Numbered from the stretch's first letter, positions 27,642 through 37,566 are shown. The stretch: 64,000 nucleotides of DNA from Spirochaetae bacterium HGW-Spirochaetae-1 (GCA_002839375.1 PGXY01000010.1:1-64000), one strand, 5' to 3'. Translations and numbers: made by a program. The notes: generated from the sequence alone by a model not told the origin.

Positions 27642-29903
27642 ATGAAAAAATTCGGGACATTTAAAGGCGTATTCGTTCCATCAACTGAAGCGATACTGGG
27701 AACAGTATTATTTTTATTGCTGCCGGCCCTTACCGCCGATGTCGGTTTGTTCGGCATACTCATGGTGATTTTTCTCTCACATACGGTTACCGTGGCAACG
27801 GCTTTTTCTATCGCCGATTGCGCCACGAACCTTAATAATATCGGCGGGGGCGGTATGTATGCCCTGTCAAAGAGGTCTCTGGGACTGTCTTTCGGAGGAT
27901 CGATCGGCATACAGCTGTTTATAGCCCAGGCCGCATCCATCGGTTTTTATTGCATCGGTTTCGCCGAGCCATTATCACCCTTGTTTTTTCCCCACATACA
28001 ACAGATGTTTCCGGAAATATTTTCGAATACTGATTCTATTCTGCTTTTCAAGCAACTTGTGGCTACGGTTGTTCTACTGCTGTTTTTTATCATAGTAATG
28101 TTTGGCGCCGATTTTACGCTTAAAATTCAGATGTTCATCCTTGTCATTCTCTTCGGCAGCATCGCCATCATATTCTTTTCACCAGTGATAAGTTCTGATT
28201 TTATCCAGGACGGCATTTTTTCTCAAACACTTCATCTGAAAGGGATGAGGCCCCTGACGGTATCACTTTTTATAATTACCTTCACCCAGTTTTTCCCGGC
28301 CGTTACGGGAATTGATGCCGGTGTCGGCATGAGCGGAGAACTGGCGGATCCCAAGAAGAGCCTTGTAAGAGGGACTTTTCTCTCAATAATTATAACCATG
28401 ATCCTTTATATTATTACCGTCTTTATTTTTTCACTCATGAATCCGCAAAAAATAATTTTAGAACATAAAGACGGTCTGCCCATTGGCAATCTTTTGACCG
28501 ATCTGCTGGGCTCCGGAAACATGTTCCCCTACAGTATTTTCGGGATTATCGTACTGCTGGGCATTCTGTTCGCGACCAGTTCTTCAGCCCTGAGCTGTTT
28601 CATGACCGCGCCCCGGACGGCCCAGTCGTTGAGCCGCGATAATGTACTGCCGCGCTTTCTTTCCTTTTTGTCAAAGGATTTCAGGTCATCGGGCAATGAG
28701 CCGCGATTTGCGGTAATTTTCACTTTCCTGATCGCTTTTGCGGTTATATGGATCGGCAATATTAATACCGCGGCGATGATCGTGGGTATCTGTTATCTTG
28801 TCGTCTATGGATGGGTGAACGGATCGGCTTTTCTTGAAAGGATCAGCCAGAATCCCACCTTCAGGCCCACGTCCCGGGGCCACTGGCTGATATCATTTTA
28901 CGGGTACCTCGCTTCCTTAACGGCTATTTTTATTTTCAACTGGCAACTCGGACTGCTGATTATAGTTGTTCAGTTCATCATTTTCCGGTTGATCTTAAAG
29001 TACAAGGAAGAGGGCAAGCTTGAAGGCGTATGGTGGGGAGTAGTCTATTCCTTCCTGATTAAGATCATCAATGTTCTTAATGGAATAGTGCAGGGCACAA
29101 AAAACTGGCGTCCCATCGTGACGGCCATTTCAGTTAAGGGAACGGATAAAGCGCCGGAAACCCTGGAGATCATCGCGCGGTTGTTGACGCAGTATAAGGG
29201 ATTTATCCATTTTCATCATATTTTAACTGAAAAGGATGAAGAGAAAGATCAGATAGATGAGGAGGCGCGCAATAATTACGGTTTAATCTTTTCCGGCGAT
29301 CCGACAGAAACAATTTTAAGCATGGTACAGATGAATTTTTACGGAAACCTCTCGCCCAATACGGTTCTCCTGGGGTATTCGAAAAAAATTGACACGGTCA
29401 GGGTTATTAAAAAGATCCTCTCATTACGGAAGAATATTATTTTATTAAAAAACGGCGAAAAGTTTTCAGGGTTTTCCGAGATTGATATATGGTGGCGGGG
29501 TGAAAAAAACGGGAACCTCATGGTCCTCCTGGCATATATTATCCAATCATCGGTTGATGAAAAATTAAATGACATTACCATTCGTATAATCAGAAAACTG
29601 AGTGAGGATGAAGCGGAACATGACGCGCGCGATGAGATGATGACGCTTTTAAGCAAGGCAAGGATAAACGGCGAAGTAATAATTCTGCCCTTTACCGATG
29701 AAGATTTTTTACAAACGGTAACGAAAATTTCCGGGAAATCAAATCTCGTTTTAATGGGAATTCCCGGGAATTACACGGATAAGACCAATCGAAGTTTATT
29801 CAATCTGAACGAATTCTTTTTCAAAAAAGAAATTCATAAATACGATTCACTGCCGCCGGTTCTCTTCGTAAAGAGCGCAATAACTCACAGCCTTATTGAA
29901 TGA
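27642..29903 (+). CDS. APC-superfamily permease, SLC12/cation-chloride cotransporter-like
   Basis: 753 residues. About twelve membrane segments in the first 470 residues with FSIADCATNLNNIGGGGMYA and FGGSIGIQLFIAQAASIGFY, wording typical of bacterial relatives of Na-K-Cl/K-Cl cotransporters. A long soluble C-terminal domain (about 490-753) recalls the cytoplasmic domain of SLC12 proteins, with alternating beta strands and helices. Likely moves amino acids or cations with chloride across the inner membrane. Confidence 0.82.
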   Translation: MKKFGTFKGVFVPSTEAILGTVLFLLLPALTADVGLFGILMVIFLSHTVTVATAFSIADCATNLNNIGGGGMYALSKRSLGLSFGGSIGIQLFIAQAASIGFYCIGFAEPLSPLFFPHIQQMFPEIFSNTDSILLFKQLVATVVLLLFFIIVMFGADFTLKIQMFILVILFGSIAIIFFSPVISSDFIQDGIFSQTLHLKGMRPLTVSLFIITFTQFFPAVTGIDAGVGMSGELADPKKSLVRGTFLSIIITMILYIITVFIFSLMNPQKIILEHKDGLPIGNLLTDLLGSGNMFPYSIFGIIVLLGILFATSSSALSCFMTAPRTAQSLSRDNVLPRFLSFLSKDFRSSGNEPRFAVIFTFLIAFAVIWIGNINTAAMIVGICYLVVYGWVNGSAFLERISQNPTFRPTSRGHWLISFYGYLASLTAIFIFNWQLGLLIIVVQFIIFRLILKYKEEGKLEGVWWGVVYSFLIKIINVLNGIVQGTKNWRPIVTAISVKGTDKAPETLEIIARLLTQYKGFIHFHHILTEKDEEKDQIDEEARNNYGLIFSGDPTETILSMVQMNFYGNLSPNTVLLGYSKKIDTVRVIKKILSLRKNIILLKNGEKFSGFSEIDIWWRGEKNGNLMVLLAYIIQSSVDEKLNDITIRIIRKLSEDEAEHDARDEMMTLLSKARINGEVIILPFTDEDFLQTVTKISGKSNLVLMGIPGNYTDKTNRSLFNLNEFFFKKEIHKYDSLPPVLFVKSAITHSLIE

Positions 29904-30002
29904 TGAGCGGATCTTATGAAGGCATTGATTTATTTTCTGCCTTTTATTGATTTAATTCTGACTTTCTGTGTGGACTTTGAAAAGCGTTTAAAGGGAATTA
30001 CT

Positions 30003-31283
30003 TTAAAGATTCATCCGTTTCAGCAATGCAGCCATGTAACGGGATTTGACCTGCTCAGACGCGAGAATCTGTTTTACCGGTGGCAGATTAAGGATAGCGC
30101 CGAAGATTGCCGCAAGGGCGCGGTGGTTCCACATGGCCTGATTGTCGAAAATCAGATGCTGCAGTGTTCCCCGTTCAATGGCCATCATTACCGCTTTATG
30201 AACGGAATCCACGGGAGTAATGACTTTTACTTTTCTTTCGACAAGCTTAAGGGCCTCGCGGGAGCATGATCGTACGCAGATACCGCATCCGAGACAATGC
30301 CTCTCTATGAGCTTCGCTTTTTTCTTTTTTTTGTTCACCGGATCTCCGGCCGAAACCAGCGAGAGCGATTCAACGGGGCATACTTCAACGCACTTTCCGC
30401 AGCCCGTACATTTTTCTTCGACAACCGCGGGGATAAAATTAGTGGTACTGATTGAATTCAGGAAAGCGAAGCGTTTCTGCGCCTGCATGGCCTCACAGCA
30501 GCAACCGCAGCAATTACATATAAAATTGACCCTGTTCTGCTGATTCTCACCGAACTGCACAAGATTATGTTCATAGGCTTTTTCCAGCAGGGAAAACATT
30601 TCACTTTTATCGACGGCCCGGGCTGAACCATGCTTGACCAGGGAGTAGGCGCTTGAATTAAAGGTCATGCATATATCAAGAGGTGCGTCACAGGCTTTTG
30701 CGGCATGCATCATTTTGTGACGGCAGTAACAGGTGCTTATGGCCATATGCTCCGCGCTGTTGATGACTTCACTGGCGCGCTCGTAATCGAGGACCTGCAG
30801 CGTGTCATCACCGGCAATTACCTGTTCATTGACAAAGGCGCGGCCAAGCTTCGTGTCTCCCACGGTGAAGAGTTTTTTAACGAAATCCTCTTCGACGTTC
30901 ATATACTGGTAATACAATTCGGCGAGCCGTTTCTGATTGCGGTCATTTCCCAGCCGCATCAGGGAAAACTCTATGAATCCGGCCATGGGAGGAGGGAGGA
31001 CATACTCGGGCTCACCCGAGGTTTCAATATCGACCAGCATGGTTTTATCGCAGAGATCATTCAGGATACTCCGTGCCTCGCTGATATCGCATTTCCATAA
31101 CTGTGCTGCTTTTTCTGTGTTGAAGGGTTTGATGGGAAGAAGGGAGAGCATCAGAGCTTCTTTCTCCGTCACCAGTGTCTGTAATATTCGGTACAGGGTC
31201 TCCGATTCCACAACTCCCAGGGGAAACTTATTCAGCCGTTCAACAAGGGTCTGATATCCCGATTTTGTCGTGATGTGTGACAT
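30003..31283 (-). CDS. 4Fe-4S ferredoxin-domain protein
   Basis: 426 residues from ATG 31283; an earlier ATG at 31445 would overlap the upstream methyltransferase gene by 100 bases and lacks similarity support. N-terminal part is helical with a winged-helix look (about 20-110), followed by cysteine clusters CYCRHK...CDAPLDIC and CNCCGCCCEAM, then two ferredoxin motifs CTGCGKCVEVCPVES and CLGCGICVRSCSREA, ending in a helical tail. It probably carries two 4Fe-4S clusters plus another metal centre and shuttles electrons; partner unknown. Confidence 0.8.
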   Translation of the reverse strand: MSHITTKSGYQTLVERLNKFPLGVVESETLYRILQTLVTEKEALMLSLLPIKPFNTEKAAQLWKCDISEARSILNDLCDKTMLVDIETSGEPEYVLPPPMAGFIEFSLMRLGNDRNQKRLAELYYQYMNVEEDFVKKLFTVGDTKLGRAFVNEQVIAGDDTLQVLDYERASEVINSAEHMAISTCYCRHKMMHAAKACDAPLDICMTFNSSAYSLVKHGSARAVDKSEMFSLLEKAYEHNLVQFGENQQNRVNFICNCCGCCCEAMQAQKRFAFLNSISTTNFIPAVVEEKCTGCGKCVEVCPVESLSLVSAGDPVNKKKKKAKLIERHCLGCGICVRSCSREALKLVERKVKVITPVDSVHKAVMMAIERGTLQHLIFDNQAMWNHRALAAIFGAILNLPPVKQILASEQVKSRYMAALLKRMNL

Positions 31284-31300
31284 TATTTTTCCGTGTATAG

Positions 31301-31342
31301 CCTCAATTGATTTTATCTTTACGGTAGAGCGGACCTTTTCCG
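31301..31342 (-). repeat. Leader repeat, copy B
   Basis: See copy A at 27310-27350. This copy lies between the stop of the methyltransferase gene at 31345 and the Fe-S protein start. Confidence 0.6.
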
Positions 31343-31344
31343 GC

Positions 31345-32181
31345 TTACGCTCCAGCCACAACAGCAAATTCCGATGACCCGGCATCGAAGTCCCGGCCGG
31401 ACACATCGCTGTATATCTCTTCGATAAGGAGCCCGTTTTCTTCAAATTCCCTTTTCAAAGATTGGGGCGTAAAATACTGCAGCCAGTTGTATACGATCCG
31501 GGTCTTTTCGCTTTCAATGATGGTGTATTTGTCCAGGGTTACTTTTTCGTCATTATATTTAAAGGCGTTGATGAAACAATAGTACTCACGGGGAGACCAG
31601 AAGTTGTCCATGTGATTCTGTTCATAAGCGGCCGATTCCTCCCGCCGGTTGAAATAATTCAGGGAATAGACATCGAGAAGGATCTTCCCGCCGGGCTTCA
31701 GCAGGCCCCGGAATTTCTTCAGCATGGTTTTTCTCTGATCCGGGCTCAGGGCGCAGAAGTCGCACATGATCATGATGATGAGATCGAAGCGCCTGTCGCT
31801 TTCGAACTCCAGGTAATTTCGGTGAATATACCGGGCCTTGAGATTTTTATCCGATGCCCTGTTAGCGGCATAATCGATGGATCGCTTTGAAAAATCAACG
31901 CCCGTGACGCTGATATCCATTGCGGCCAGGCGGTTGGCGTAGAGTCCCGGGCCGCAGCCCAGGTCCAGGACCCCGGACGCCGAATCCAGGCCGAAACGTC
32001 CGGCGATCCATGAAACCGACCGGTCGATGAATGCGGCATTCCGTGAAGAGACGTCAATTGATTCATTGAGATGATACTCCAGCATCTTTTTTGAGGTATG
32101 CTCATCGGCCCAGAGGTCTTCGGCGGTATAGAACTCGAAAGCTTTGGGCATGCTGTTTATTTCGGTTAATTCTTTGAACAC
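31345..32181 (-). CDS. Class I SAM-dependent methyltransferase
   Basis: 278 residues from GTG 32181, chosen because AAAGGAG lies eight bases upstream and itself overlaps the longer TTG start. Motif I is VLDLGCGPGLYANRLA, then VTGVDFS and an LIIMIMCDFCALSP strand. Substrate unknown. Precedes the Fe-S protein gene by 61 bases on the same strand. Confidence 0.87.
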   Translation of the reverse strand: MFKELTEINSMPKAFEFYTAEDLWADEHTSKKMLEYHLNESIDVSSRNAAFIDRSVSWIAGRFGLDSASGVLDLGCGPGLYANRLAAMDISVTGVDFSKRSIDYAANRASDKNLKARYIHRNYLEFESDRRFDLIIMIMCDFCALSPDQRKTMLKKFRGLLKPGGKILLDVYSLNYFNRREESAAYEQNHMDNFWSPREYYCFINAFKYNDEKVTLDKYTIIESEKTRIVYNWLQYFTPQSLKREFEENGLLIEEIYSDVSGRDFDAGSSEFAVVAGA

Positions 32182-32444
32182 GGGAAAACTCCTTTGCAAT
32201 AATTCCTGTTGTAATGTGCAGGTTTTTCTTCATAATAATTGATGAGAACACTGAGTATGTTGCTAATATAAAAAGAGTTATTCACATATTTTGTGCAGAA
32301 AGGGATTTATAAAAGCAAGAAGTTTTTGAAATCAAAAGGCCACTATGGTGAAACCCGGCGCAGGAGCCCCTGTCCCGATGTTCAATAATTCTTGACAGAA
32401 CAGCATCACAGAAATACTTCTATGGGAACAGGTACGAAACAATC

Positions 32445-33572
32445 ATGCGGGAAATCTTTGCGACAATATGTCTTGCCGGGTCGATCCAGGCCTTTCTTTT
32501 GTGCGTTGTGCTGCTGGTGAAAAAGAACAACCGCAGGGCCAACGGTTTTCTTTCTCTTGTCATGCTTTTCCTGGCCATTGACGCCTTTGAGCTGTACCTG
32601 GGCGCACGGGGACTCATGGCAGCGCCGCGTCCCTACCAGCTGAGCGTAATTCCCTATTCATTGATCTTCGGGCCTTCCATGTTTTTATATGTTGTTTTCC
32701 TCACGGCGCGCCTGCAGGCCTTCCCGAAAAAATACCTGCTGCTCTACGGTCCCTTCGCGGCCGCTCTTGCTGTCAATATGTTTGTACTGTTTTATGGTAA
32801 TACGTTTCCAGTGCCCCGGGCCGTTATATACGTTGACATGGCAATAAACGGGGGAGGGCTGATATTTGAAGCCCTGTTCTATGCCCTGTCCCTGGTACTG
32901 CTGCAGAAATATATAGGCCGCCTGAAAGACTATTTTTCCGCCATTGACGCCCTGAAGCTGTCATTTCTCCGGGTAGGCCTGATATTTCTGATCCTGGTCG
33001 TTTCTCTTATTTTCCTGTCCCTGGTCAGCGACGGCTATGTGAGGCGTCAGTATAAGCTTCCCGATGTCATTGCCGTCCTCAGCAGTGTGGGCCTGGGCTT
33101 CGGCATCGCCTTCCTGGCCATGATCCAGCCTGAGATATTCAACCGGGTGCGGCTCATGGAAAGGGCCGTGCCCCATGAAGAGACAGCGTCGGGACCCCGG
33201 TATGAAAAGCTCAGGCTCCCGGCCCCGGAAGAAGAAAGCCATGTGAGAAAACTGCGGGCCTATATGACGGAGCACAAACCCTATCTCCGGGAGGAACTGA
33301 CGCTCCAGGACATGGCCGATGAGCTGTCCCTGTCAACGCACCACCTTTCCATGATACTGAATATCCACTTCAAACAGAATTTCTATAATTTTGTCAACAG
33401 CTACCGTATTGCTGATGTTAAAGAGAAACTGCTTCACCCCGATTTCAAAAACCAGAACATTCTCTCCATCGCCTACAGCGCCGGATTCAATTCAAAGTCC
33501 ACGTTCAACACCATGTTCAAAAAATTCACGGGTAAAACGCCTAGGGAATACCGCGCCGACCTGTTCATGTAA
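32445..33572 (+). CDS. Membrane-bound AraC-family regulator
   Basis: 375 residues. Seven hydrophobic segments in residues 1-225, then a linker and a C-terminal AraC/XylS DNA-binding domain: LTLQDMADELSLSTHHLSMI and ILSIAYSAGFNSKSTFNTMF (second helix-turn-helix), ending in GKTPREYR. This membrane-sensor plus AraC design is common in Leptospira-like bacteria. The neighbouring downstream methyltransferase gene is the likeliest target. Confidence 0.88.
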   Translation: MREIFATICLAGSIQAFLLCVVLLVKKNNRRANGFLSLVMLFLAIDAFELYLGARGLMAAPRPYQLSVIPYSLIFGPSMFLYVVFLTARLQAFPKKYLLLYGPFAAALAVNMFVLFYGNTFPVPRAVIYVDMAINGGGLIFEALFYALSLVLLQKYIGRLKDYFSAIDALKLSFLRVGLIFLILVVSLIFLSLVSDGYVRRQYKLPDVIAVLSSVGLGFGIAFLAMIQPEIFNRVRLMERAVPHEETASGPRYEKLRLPAPEEESHVRKLRAYMTEHKPYLREELTLQDMADELSLSTHHLSMILNIHFKQNFYNFVNSYRIADVKEKLLHPDFKNQNILSIAYSAGFNSKSTFNTMFKKFTGKTPREYRADLFM

Positions 33573-33684
33573 AAAAACGTGCGGGTTTAGTAACCCGGGC
33601 GACGGCGGGCAATGCATTGTGTATCATTCATGAAAAAGAGAAAGACACGGAAGCGTCTTTTTCACACATTATGGAGGATAGACC

Positions 33685-34686
33685 ATGCTGTTTCGATCAA
33701 TGAAGAATCTTTTAGCGTCAAAGGATGTATGGGCACAATTACAAATCGGCGGTATCATGAAGTTCCAGGGCAGCCTGATATTTTATCATGCCGGTATTGA
33801 AACGGGATTGTTTAAAATACTGGAAAAACCCTCAACCCTTGAGGAGGTTATCCGGGAATCAAATATCAGCAATACACAGCTCCTGTCTTCGCTTTTGGAT
33901 ATGGGCTGCGCGCTCAAGGAGATATCGTGCAGAAAAGGGCTTTACCGCCTGAAGGGATCAATGGCGCGTGCCCTGGCGGCAAACGTTCCCCTGGCTGCGC
34001 TTGTCAGCGAAACGGTCCGGTATCACGGCGATGTGGCTCAGAACCTCGATAGCTTTCTTGCGGGGAATACGAAAGGGGACTACCTGAAAGACTTCGGCGG
34101 GGTGATCGCCGAATCATCAAGAATACTGGAGCCTATTATCAAGGCCTTCATTTATCACACCGTGAAGAAAAAAGCGCCCCTGACAATCCTGGAATTCGGC
34201 TGCGGCGCCGGGGAATACCTGAAATACTACGTGGACATAAACGGGAACAACGGCGGTATCGCCCTGGACAAAGACACGTCGGCCGCGGCCATCGCGCGAC
34301 AGAAACTGCGGGAAAACAACATCGAAGCCAATTTTACCGTGGCGCAGGACAATATCATACATCCCGAAACCATACAGGGGAAAACCTTTGACGTGGTTAC
34401 GTCCTTTTCAAACATCTATTATTTTTCCGACGAAGAGAGACTCCGGCTCTTCAGGGCAATTCACGCACTGCTGAACCGTAACGGCAGGTTTATGCTGGTT
34501 ACGGCTTTCAAAACGTCGCACCTGTCATCGGCCTATTATGATCTTATTTTTTCAGCGACCGAGGGGCTCTATCCCCTGCCGCGGGTCAATGACATTGTGC
34601 GTGATTTAAAGAAGGCCGGGTTCTCCCGCGTGAAGGTCGTCAATCTTTTCGGGGATTATTTCAAGGGTGTTGTGGCATACCGGTAG
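33685..34686 (+). CDS. SAM-dependent methyltransferase with N-terminal dimerisation/HTH region
   Basis: 333 residues. The N-terminal 100 residues (ETGLFKILEKPSTLEEVIRE) are laid out like the winged-helix dimerisation domain of plant-type O-methyltransferases; the C-terminal half has LEFGCGAGEYLKYY and SFSNIYYFSDEERL. GGAGGA precedes the ATG. Substrate unknown. Its last 26 bases overlap the convergent muramidase gene. Confidence 0.8.
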   Translation: MLFRSMKNLLASKDVWAQLQIGGIMKFQGSLIFYHAGIETGLFKILEKPSTLEEVIRESNISNTQLLSSLLDMGCALKEISCRKGLYRLKGSMARALAANVPLAALVSETVRYHGDVAQNLDSFLAGNTKGDYLKDFGGVIAESSRILEPIIKAFIYHTVKKKAPLTILEFGCGAGEYLKYYVDINGNNGGIALDKDTSAAAIARQKLRENNIEANFTVAQDNIIHPETIQGKTFDVVTSFSNIYYFSDEERLRLFRAIHALLNRNGRFMLVTAFKTSHLSSAYYDLIFSATEGLYPLPRVNDIVRDLKKAGFSRVKVVNLFGDYFKGVVAYR

Positions 34687-35407
34687 GAGCAGTGTTTATC
34701 ATTATCTCATGAAATGTATTTAAATTACCATTGAATACATTTAAATCAACGGGGCCTGTTATACCGGGTACACGGCCCCGGCAGTTATACTGCCAGATCG
34801 TCCAGGGGATGCCGGAGAACAGGTTCGGGTTTTTATATATATCACGAATCCATATGTTACGGTCGCTGAATTCATTGCCGAAATAGGCATCAATAAATTC
34901 ATATGTTGCATAGAGAATTGTTTTCTTCCCGTAATAGGCATCAACTATACTTAGAAAATCCTTTATTTCTTTTTGCACGTTACTCAGGGGAGGCCTGTTC
35001 CCGCAATTACCCGTGTACTCCAGATCCAGTACCGGGGGCAGGGAATCATTGTCTTTGGGCACTGTATGTATAAAATTCTGCGCCTGTTCCGATCCCGGTT
35101 TACAAAGGGTGAAAAAATGATAAGCGCCGACGGGAAAATTCCGCTTCTTTGCCGCGTGCAAGTTCAGCGCAAATGATTTATCTTTAAAATCGCCGCCTTC
35201 AGAGGCCTTGATATAGACAAAGTGCACTGTATCTTTGGGGATTTTGTTCCAGTCGATTTTCCCCTGGTGATTGGAAATATCAATTCCCCGAAGGGGGTAT
35301 TTTTCTTCAGAGGGGTATACAAACCATATGATTCCTGAATCAAGGGCCTTATATATGCCGATCGCGGTTATTGATGACAGTAAAATTATTAAACAGAATT
35401 TTTTCAT
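34661..35407 (-). CDS. GH25-family lysozyme (muramidase)
   Basis: 248 residues. N-terminal hydrophobic segment (LIILLSSITAIGI) acts as signal anchor. GH25 motifs: RGIDISNHQGKIDW, VYIKASEGGDF, VGAYHFF, LDLEYTG with the catalytic Asp/Glu pair, and WTIWQY. It hydrolyses the glycosidic bond between MurNAc and GlcNAc in peptidoglycan. A lipoprotein gene lies 15 bases upstream on the same strand. Confidence 0.88.
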   Translation of the reverse strand: MKKFCLIILLSSITAIGIYKALDSGIIWFVYPSEEKYPLRGIDISNHQGKIDWNKIPKDTVHFVYIKASEGGDFKDKSFALNLHAAKKRNFPVGAYHFFTLCKPGSEQAQNFIHTVPKDNDSLPPVLDLEYTGNCGNRPPLSNVQKEIKDFLSIVDAYYGKKTILYATYEFIDAYFGNEFSDRNIWIRDIYKNPNLFSGIPWTIWQYNCRGRVPGITGPVDLNVFNGNLNTFHEIMINTAPTGMPQHP

Positions 35408-35422
35408 AATACACTGTTTCCC

Positions 35423-35914
35423 CTATTTATTGATGTCCTCATTGAGCCGCTTGAAGGTCTCGTATTTATGATAGCGTTCTTCCGGTGTCAGTGGTTTCTC
35501 TTCGCGCACTTCTATCCAGCCCCTGCCACGGCACCGGGGACACCGGACCTTTTTTTTAACCGCAGACCGCGGCGGGAGGTCCCGCTCCATCTCATCCTTA
35601 TATTCCTCTCCTATCTGCCCGAAAGACGGATCATCGTCTTTCACCGGTTTCTTCTTTTCGGACTCGACGATCCACCCGATAAAAAGGCAACCCAGGGCAG
35701 TGGCGCAAAAACTTTCTTCTTCTTTGTCCATCTCGTGGATGTCGTCGGCACCTCCTACACCGGAAATGATTTCGGCCCGGCCCGTGCCCTTGCAGAGGGG
35801 ACAGATCTCCCATGAGCCGCCAGGGGGACGCTCCTTAACCTTCCCGGAGGAAGAACAGGTTGCCAGTGACGAAATCATGACGATGACCAGGAAGATTTTA
35901 AGAGATCGATGCAT
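35423..35914 (-). CDS. Lipoprotein with two DnaJ-type CxxCxGxG motifs
   Basis: 163 residues from ATG 35914 (GGAAG ten bases upstream). A lipobox LATC follows a short hydrophobic stretch. CPLCKGTGRA and CPRCRGRGW are zinc-knuckle halves as in DnaJ, placed about 100 residues apart, so they could bind one zinc together. Function unknown. Cotranscribed with the muramidase gene. Confidence 0.7.
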   Translation of the reverse strand: MHRSLKIFLVIVMISSLATCSSSGKVKERPPGGSWEICPLCKGTGRAEIISGVGGADDIHEMDKEEESFCATALGCLFIGWIVESEKKKPVKDDDPSFGQIGEEYKDEMERDLPPRSAVKKKVRCPRCRGRGWIEVREEKPLTPEERYHKYETFKRLNEDINK

Positions 35915-35971
35915 GGGATTCACTTCCGCTTTATTTTTGATATTTTTTTTAAAGGAATAGAGTGTACGCAT
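35915..35971 (-). pseudogene. Remnant of a C45/Ntn hydrolase gene start
   Basis: The 19 codons before the lipoprotein start read MRTLYSFKKNIKNK, nearly identical to the start of the Ntn hydrolase at 38427 (MCTLYSIKKND), and the 30 bases upstream also match. The key Cys2 is Arg here, so it cannot be a functional hydrolase. Confidence 0.5.
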
Positions 35972-36011
35972 ACTTTATACTTCTGACACGGATAATGCGG
36001 GGAACATCCTG

Positions 36012-36212
36012 TTAAAATGATAAATGTTTAATATCAAATGATTCATCTGATATGGAACCGAATAAATCAAAGTATCCCTGAGGATAATCTTCGGTTATTA
36101 CTTTTTTGATATTCTTGCCCACCCATTTTGAAATTGATATTTTTTCTTTGGCCGCGGCTTTTTCTATCTTGCTTAAAGTGTCTTTGTCTATGTATAACGA
36201 TATTTGCGGCAT
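36012..36212 (-). CDS. Ribbon-helix-helix protein, orphan antitoxin-like
   Basis: 66 residues: an N-terminal strand (ISLYIDKDTLSKIEKAAAKE) then a helix pair, typical of CopG/Arc-type DNA-binding folds. AAGAGG stands eight bases before the ATG. No toxin gene is adjacent, so it may be an orphan or a degenerate toxin-antitoxin half. Confidence 0.6.
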   Translation of the reverse strand: MPQISLYIDKDTLSKIEKAAAKEKISISKWVGKNIKKVITEDYPQGYFDLFGSISDESFDIKHLSF

Positions 36213-36340
36213 AGGAAACCTCTTATGTGGAAGATACTAAAACATGACAAAAAGTTAAGTATATTTGCAAGTATAAATTGAGTATAATCGCTTGCAGCAG
36301 AAGACGGAACCGCATACGTGCCGTTACCGGTCGTTCGATT

Positions 36341-36979
36341 TTACTTCAGCGACTCCATCAGATTGAAAAAATATTTTGCTTCCTTTGTCCTGTAGAGCTG
36401 GTACCAGGCCTCTAACGTTTCATCTCTCATGGCTTTACTTTTTTTGAAAAGCTCATAGGCAAATTCCAGTGGTGCAAGTCCTGTTGCCGTAATCAAATTT
36501 TCATCAACTGCAACCGGTGCATCGATATATGATAAAATGCCTTCATATGCCGGACAGAACATTTTTAAATATTCCTTATCATTGCTGGTATGTTTTCTGT
36601 TATTCAGCAGGCCTCTTTGAGCCAGGGCGGCTGTGGCGCCGCAAATTGCCGCGATTATAACCTTTTTTTGCAACAGATCGGGCACCATGTCTAAAATTTT
36701 TTTATTCTCCTCTTCCAACCATGTATCCGCACCGGGAAGAACCAATATGTCTCCTTCTTTAAACTCAATGTCTTCAACAGATATTTCCGGTGAAATCGAT
36801 ATCCCGCCCATTGTCGTAATTGATTGCAGTGTATTCCCAACCATGAGCAGTTCAATTTTAGTATTTTCAGGAATAAACCGCCTGCTTTTTAACTCCGCGG
36901 TGATGAATCCAATTTCCCAATCAGCCAATGTGTTCAAAACATAGAGATAACAATTTTTGTGTCCTGTCTGTTTTTCCAT
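36341..36979 (-). CDS. DJ-1/PfpI family protein
   Basis: 212 residues. Seen: a GDILVLPGADTW strand-turn and AAICGATAALA with the nucleophile Cys in the elbow after about residue 110, the standard glutaminase-like site of DJ-1/PfpI proteins (chaperone, deglycase or protease). YdeA-like length. First gene of the AT-rich accessory run as seen from the left. Confidence 0.82.
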   Translation of the reverse strand: MEKQTGHKNCYLYVLNTLADWEIGFITAELKSRRFIPENTKIELLMVGNTLQSITTMGGISISPEISVEDIEFKEGDILVLPGADTWLEEENKKILDMVPDLLQKKVIIAAICGATAALAQRGLLNNRKHTSNDKEYLKMFCPAYEGILSYIDAPVAVDENLITATGLAPLEFAYELFKKSKAMRDETLEAWYQLYRTKEAKYFFNLMESLK

Positions 36980-37026
36980 GGTTCCTCCCGATGTATTTCA
37001 TTTTTCCTGAGAATGACTTCCAGAGA

Positions 37027-37536
37027 TTACTGAAAAAAATAAAGGATCTCCCCGTATATTTTGACCCAGATATATAGCAAGAATGGAATTATGGCAATAG
37101 AAAAGAATATCTTGTTGGCAGTTATGGGTTCAATCCAGGAATAATTGCAATTATAACATCGCCATTTTCTTTTTCGAAAAATTATGGGAATACATAACAA
37201 TGGAATTGACAGGAGAATACGAAGCAGGCCTGCTCTTTCGGGGTAGACTTTTCTTGAATTGCACTTCGTACAGGGTTTTACGTGTATATTATCACCCTGC
37301 CGGTGAAATTTAAAATCATAATCACTTTCCTCTAAAATCCTTTTGGCCGTATCCGTTTCTCCTTCTTTCACTTGAAGTTTAATCCGCCCCAGGGCATTGG
37401 AATAAAGCGGGTTGATATCAAGTAAACTTTCATCGGCTAAAAAACAGTATATATCATTATTCTCCAGTAATGTTTTTATTATATTTGCTTCTACGGGATT
37501 ATCGAAGGTTAAAATTGTTACCAGTTTGTCTTCCAC
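37027..37536 (-). CDS. DUF2007-domain membrane protein
   Basis: 169 residues. The first 70 residues (ILTFDNPVEANIIKTLLENN, KVKEGE-type GRIKLQVKEGETDTAKRIL) look like a DUF2007 signal-transducer domain. Then CTKCNSRKVYP and CYNCNYSW pair up as a zinc ribbon, with a hydrophobic segment between and another at the C-terminus. Probably membrane-bound. Confidence 0.65.
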   Translation of the reverse strand: MEDKLVTILTFDNPVEANIIKTLLENNDIYCFLADESLLDINPLYSNALGRIKLQVKEGETDTAKRILEESDYDFKFHRQGDNIHVKPCTKCNSRKVYPERAGLLRILLSIPLLCIPIIFRKRKWRCYNCNYSWIEPITANKIFFSIAIIPFLLYIWVKIYGEILYFFQ

Positions 37537-37566
37537 AGTTCGACCTCATAATTGATTTTATAACCG

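Noticed and set aside
36012-36212. A full toxin-antitoxin pair around the RHH gene
   Set aside because: No second small gene lies on either side in the same orientation.
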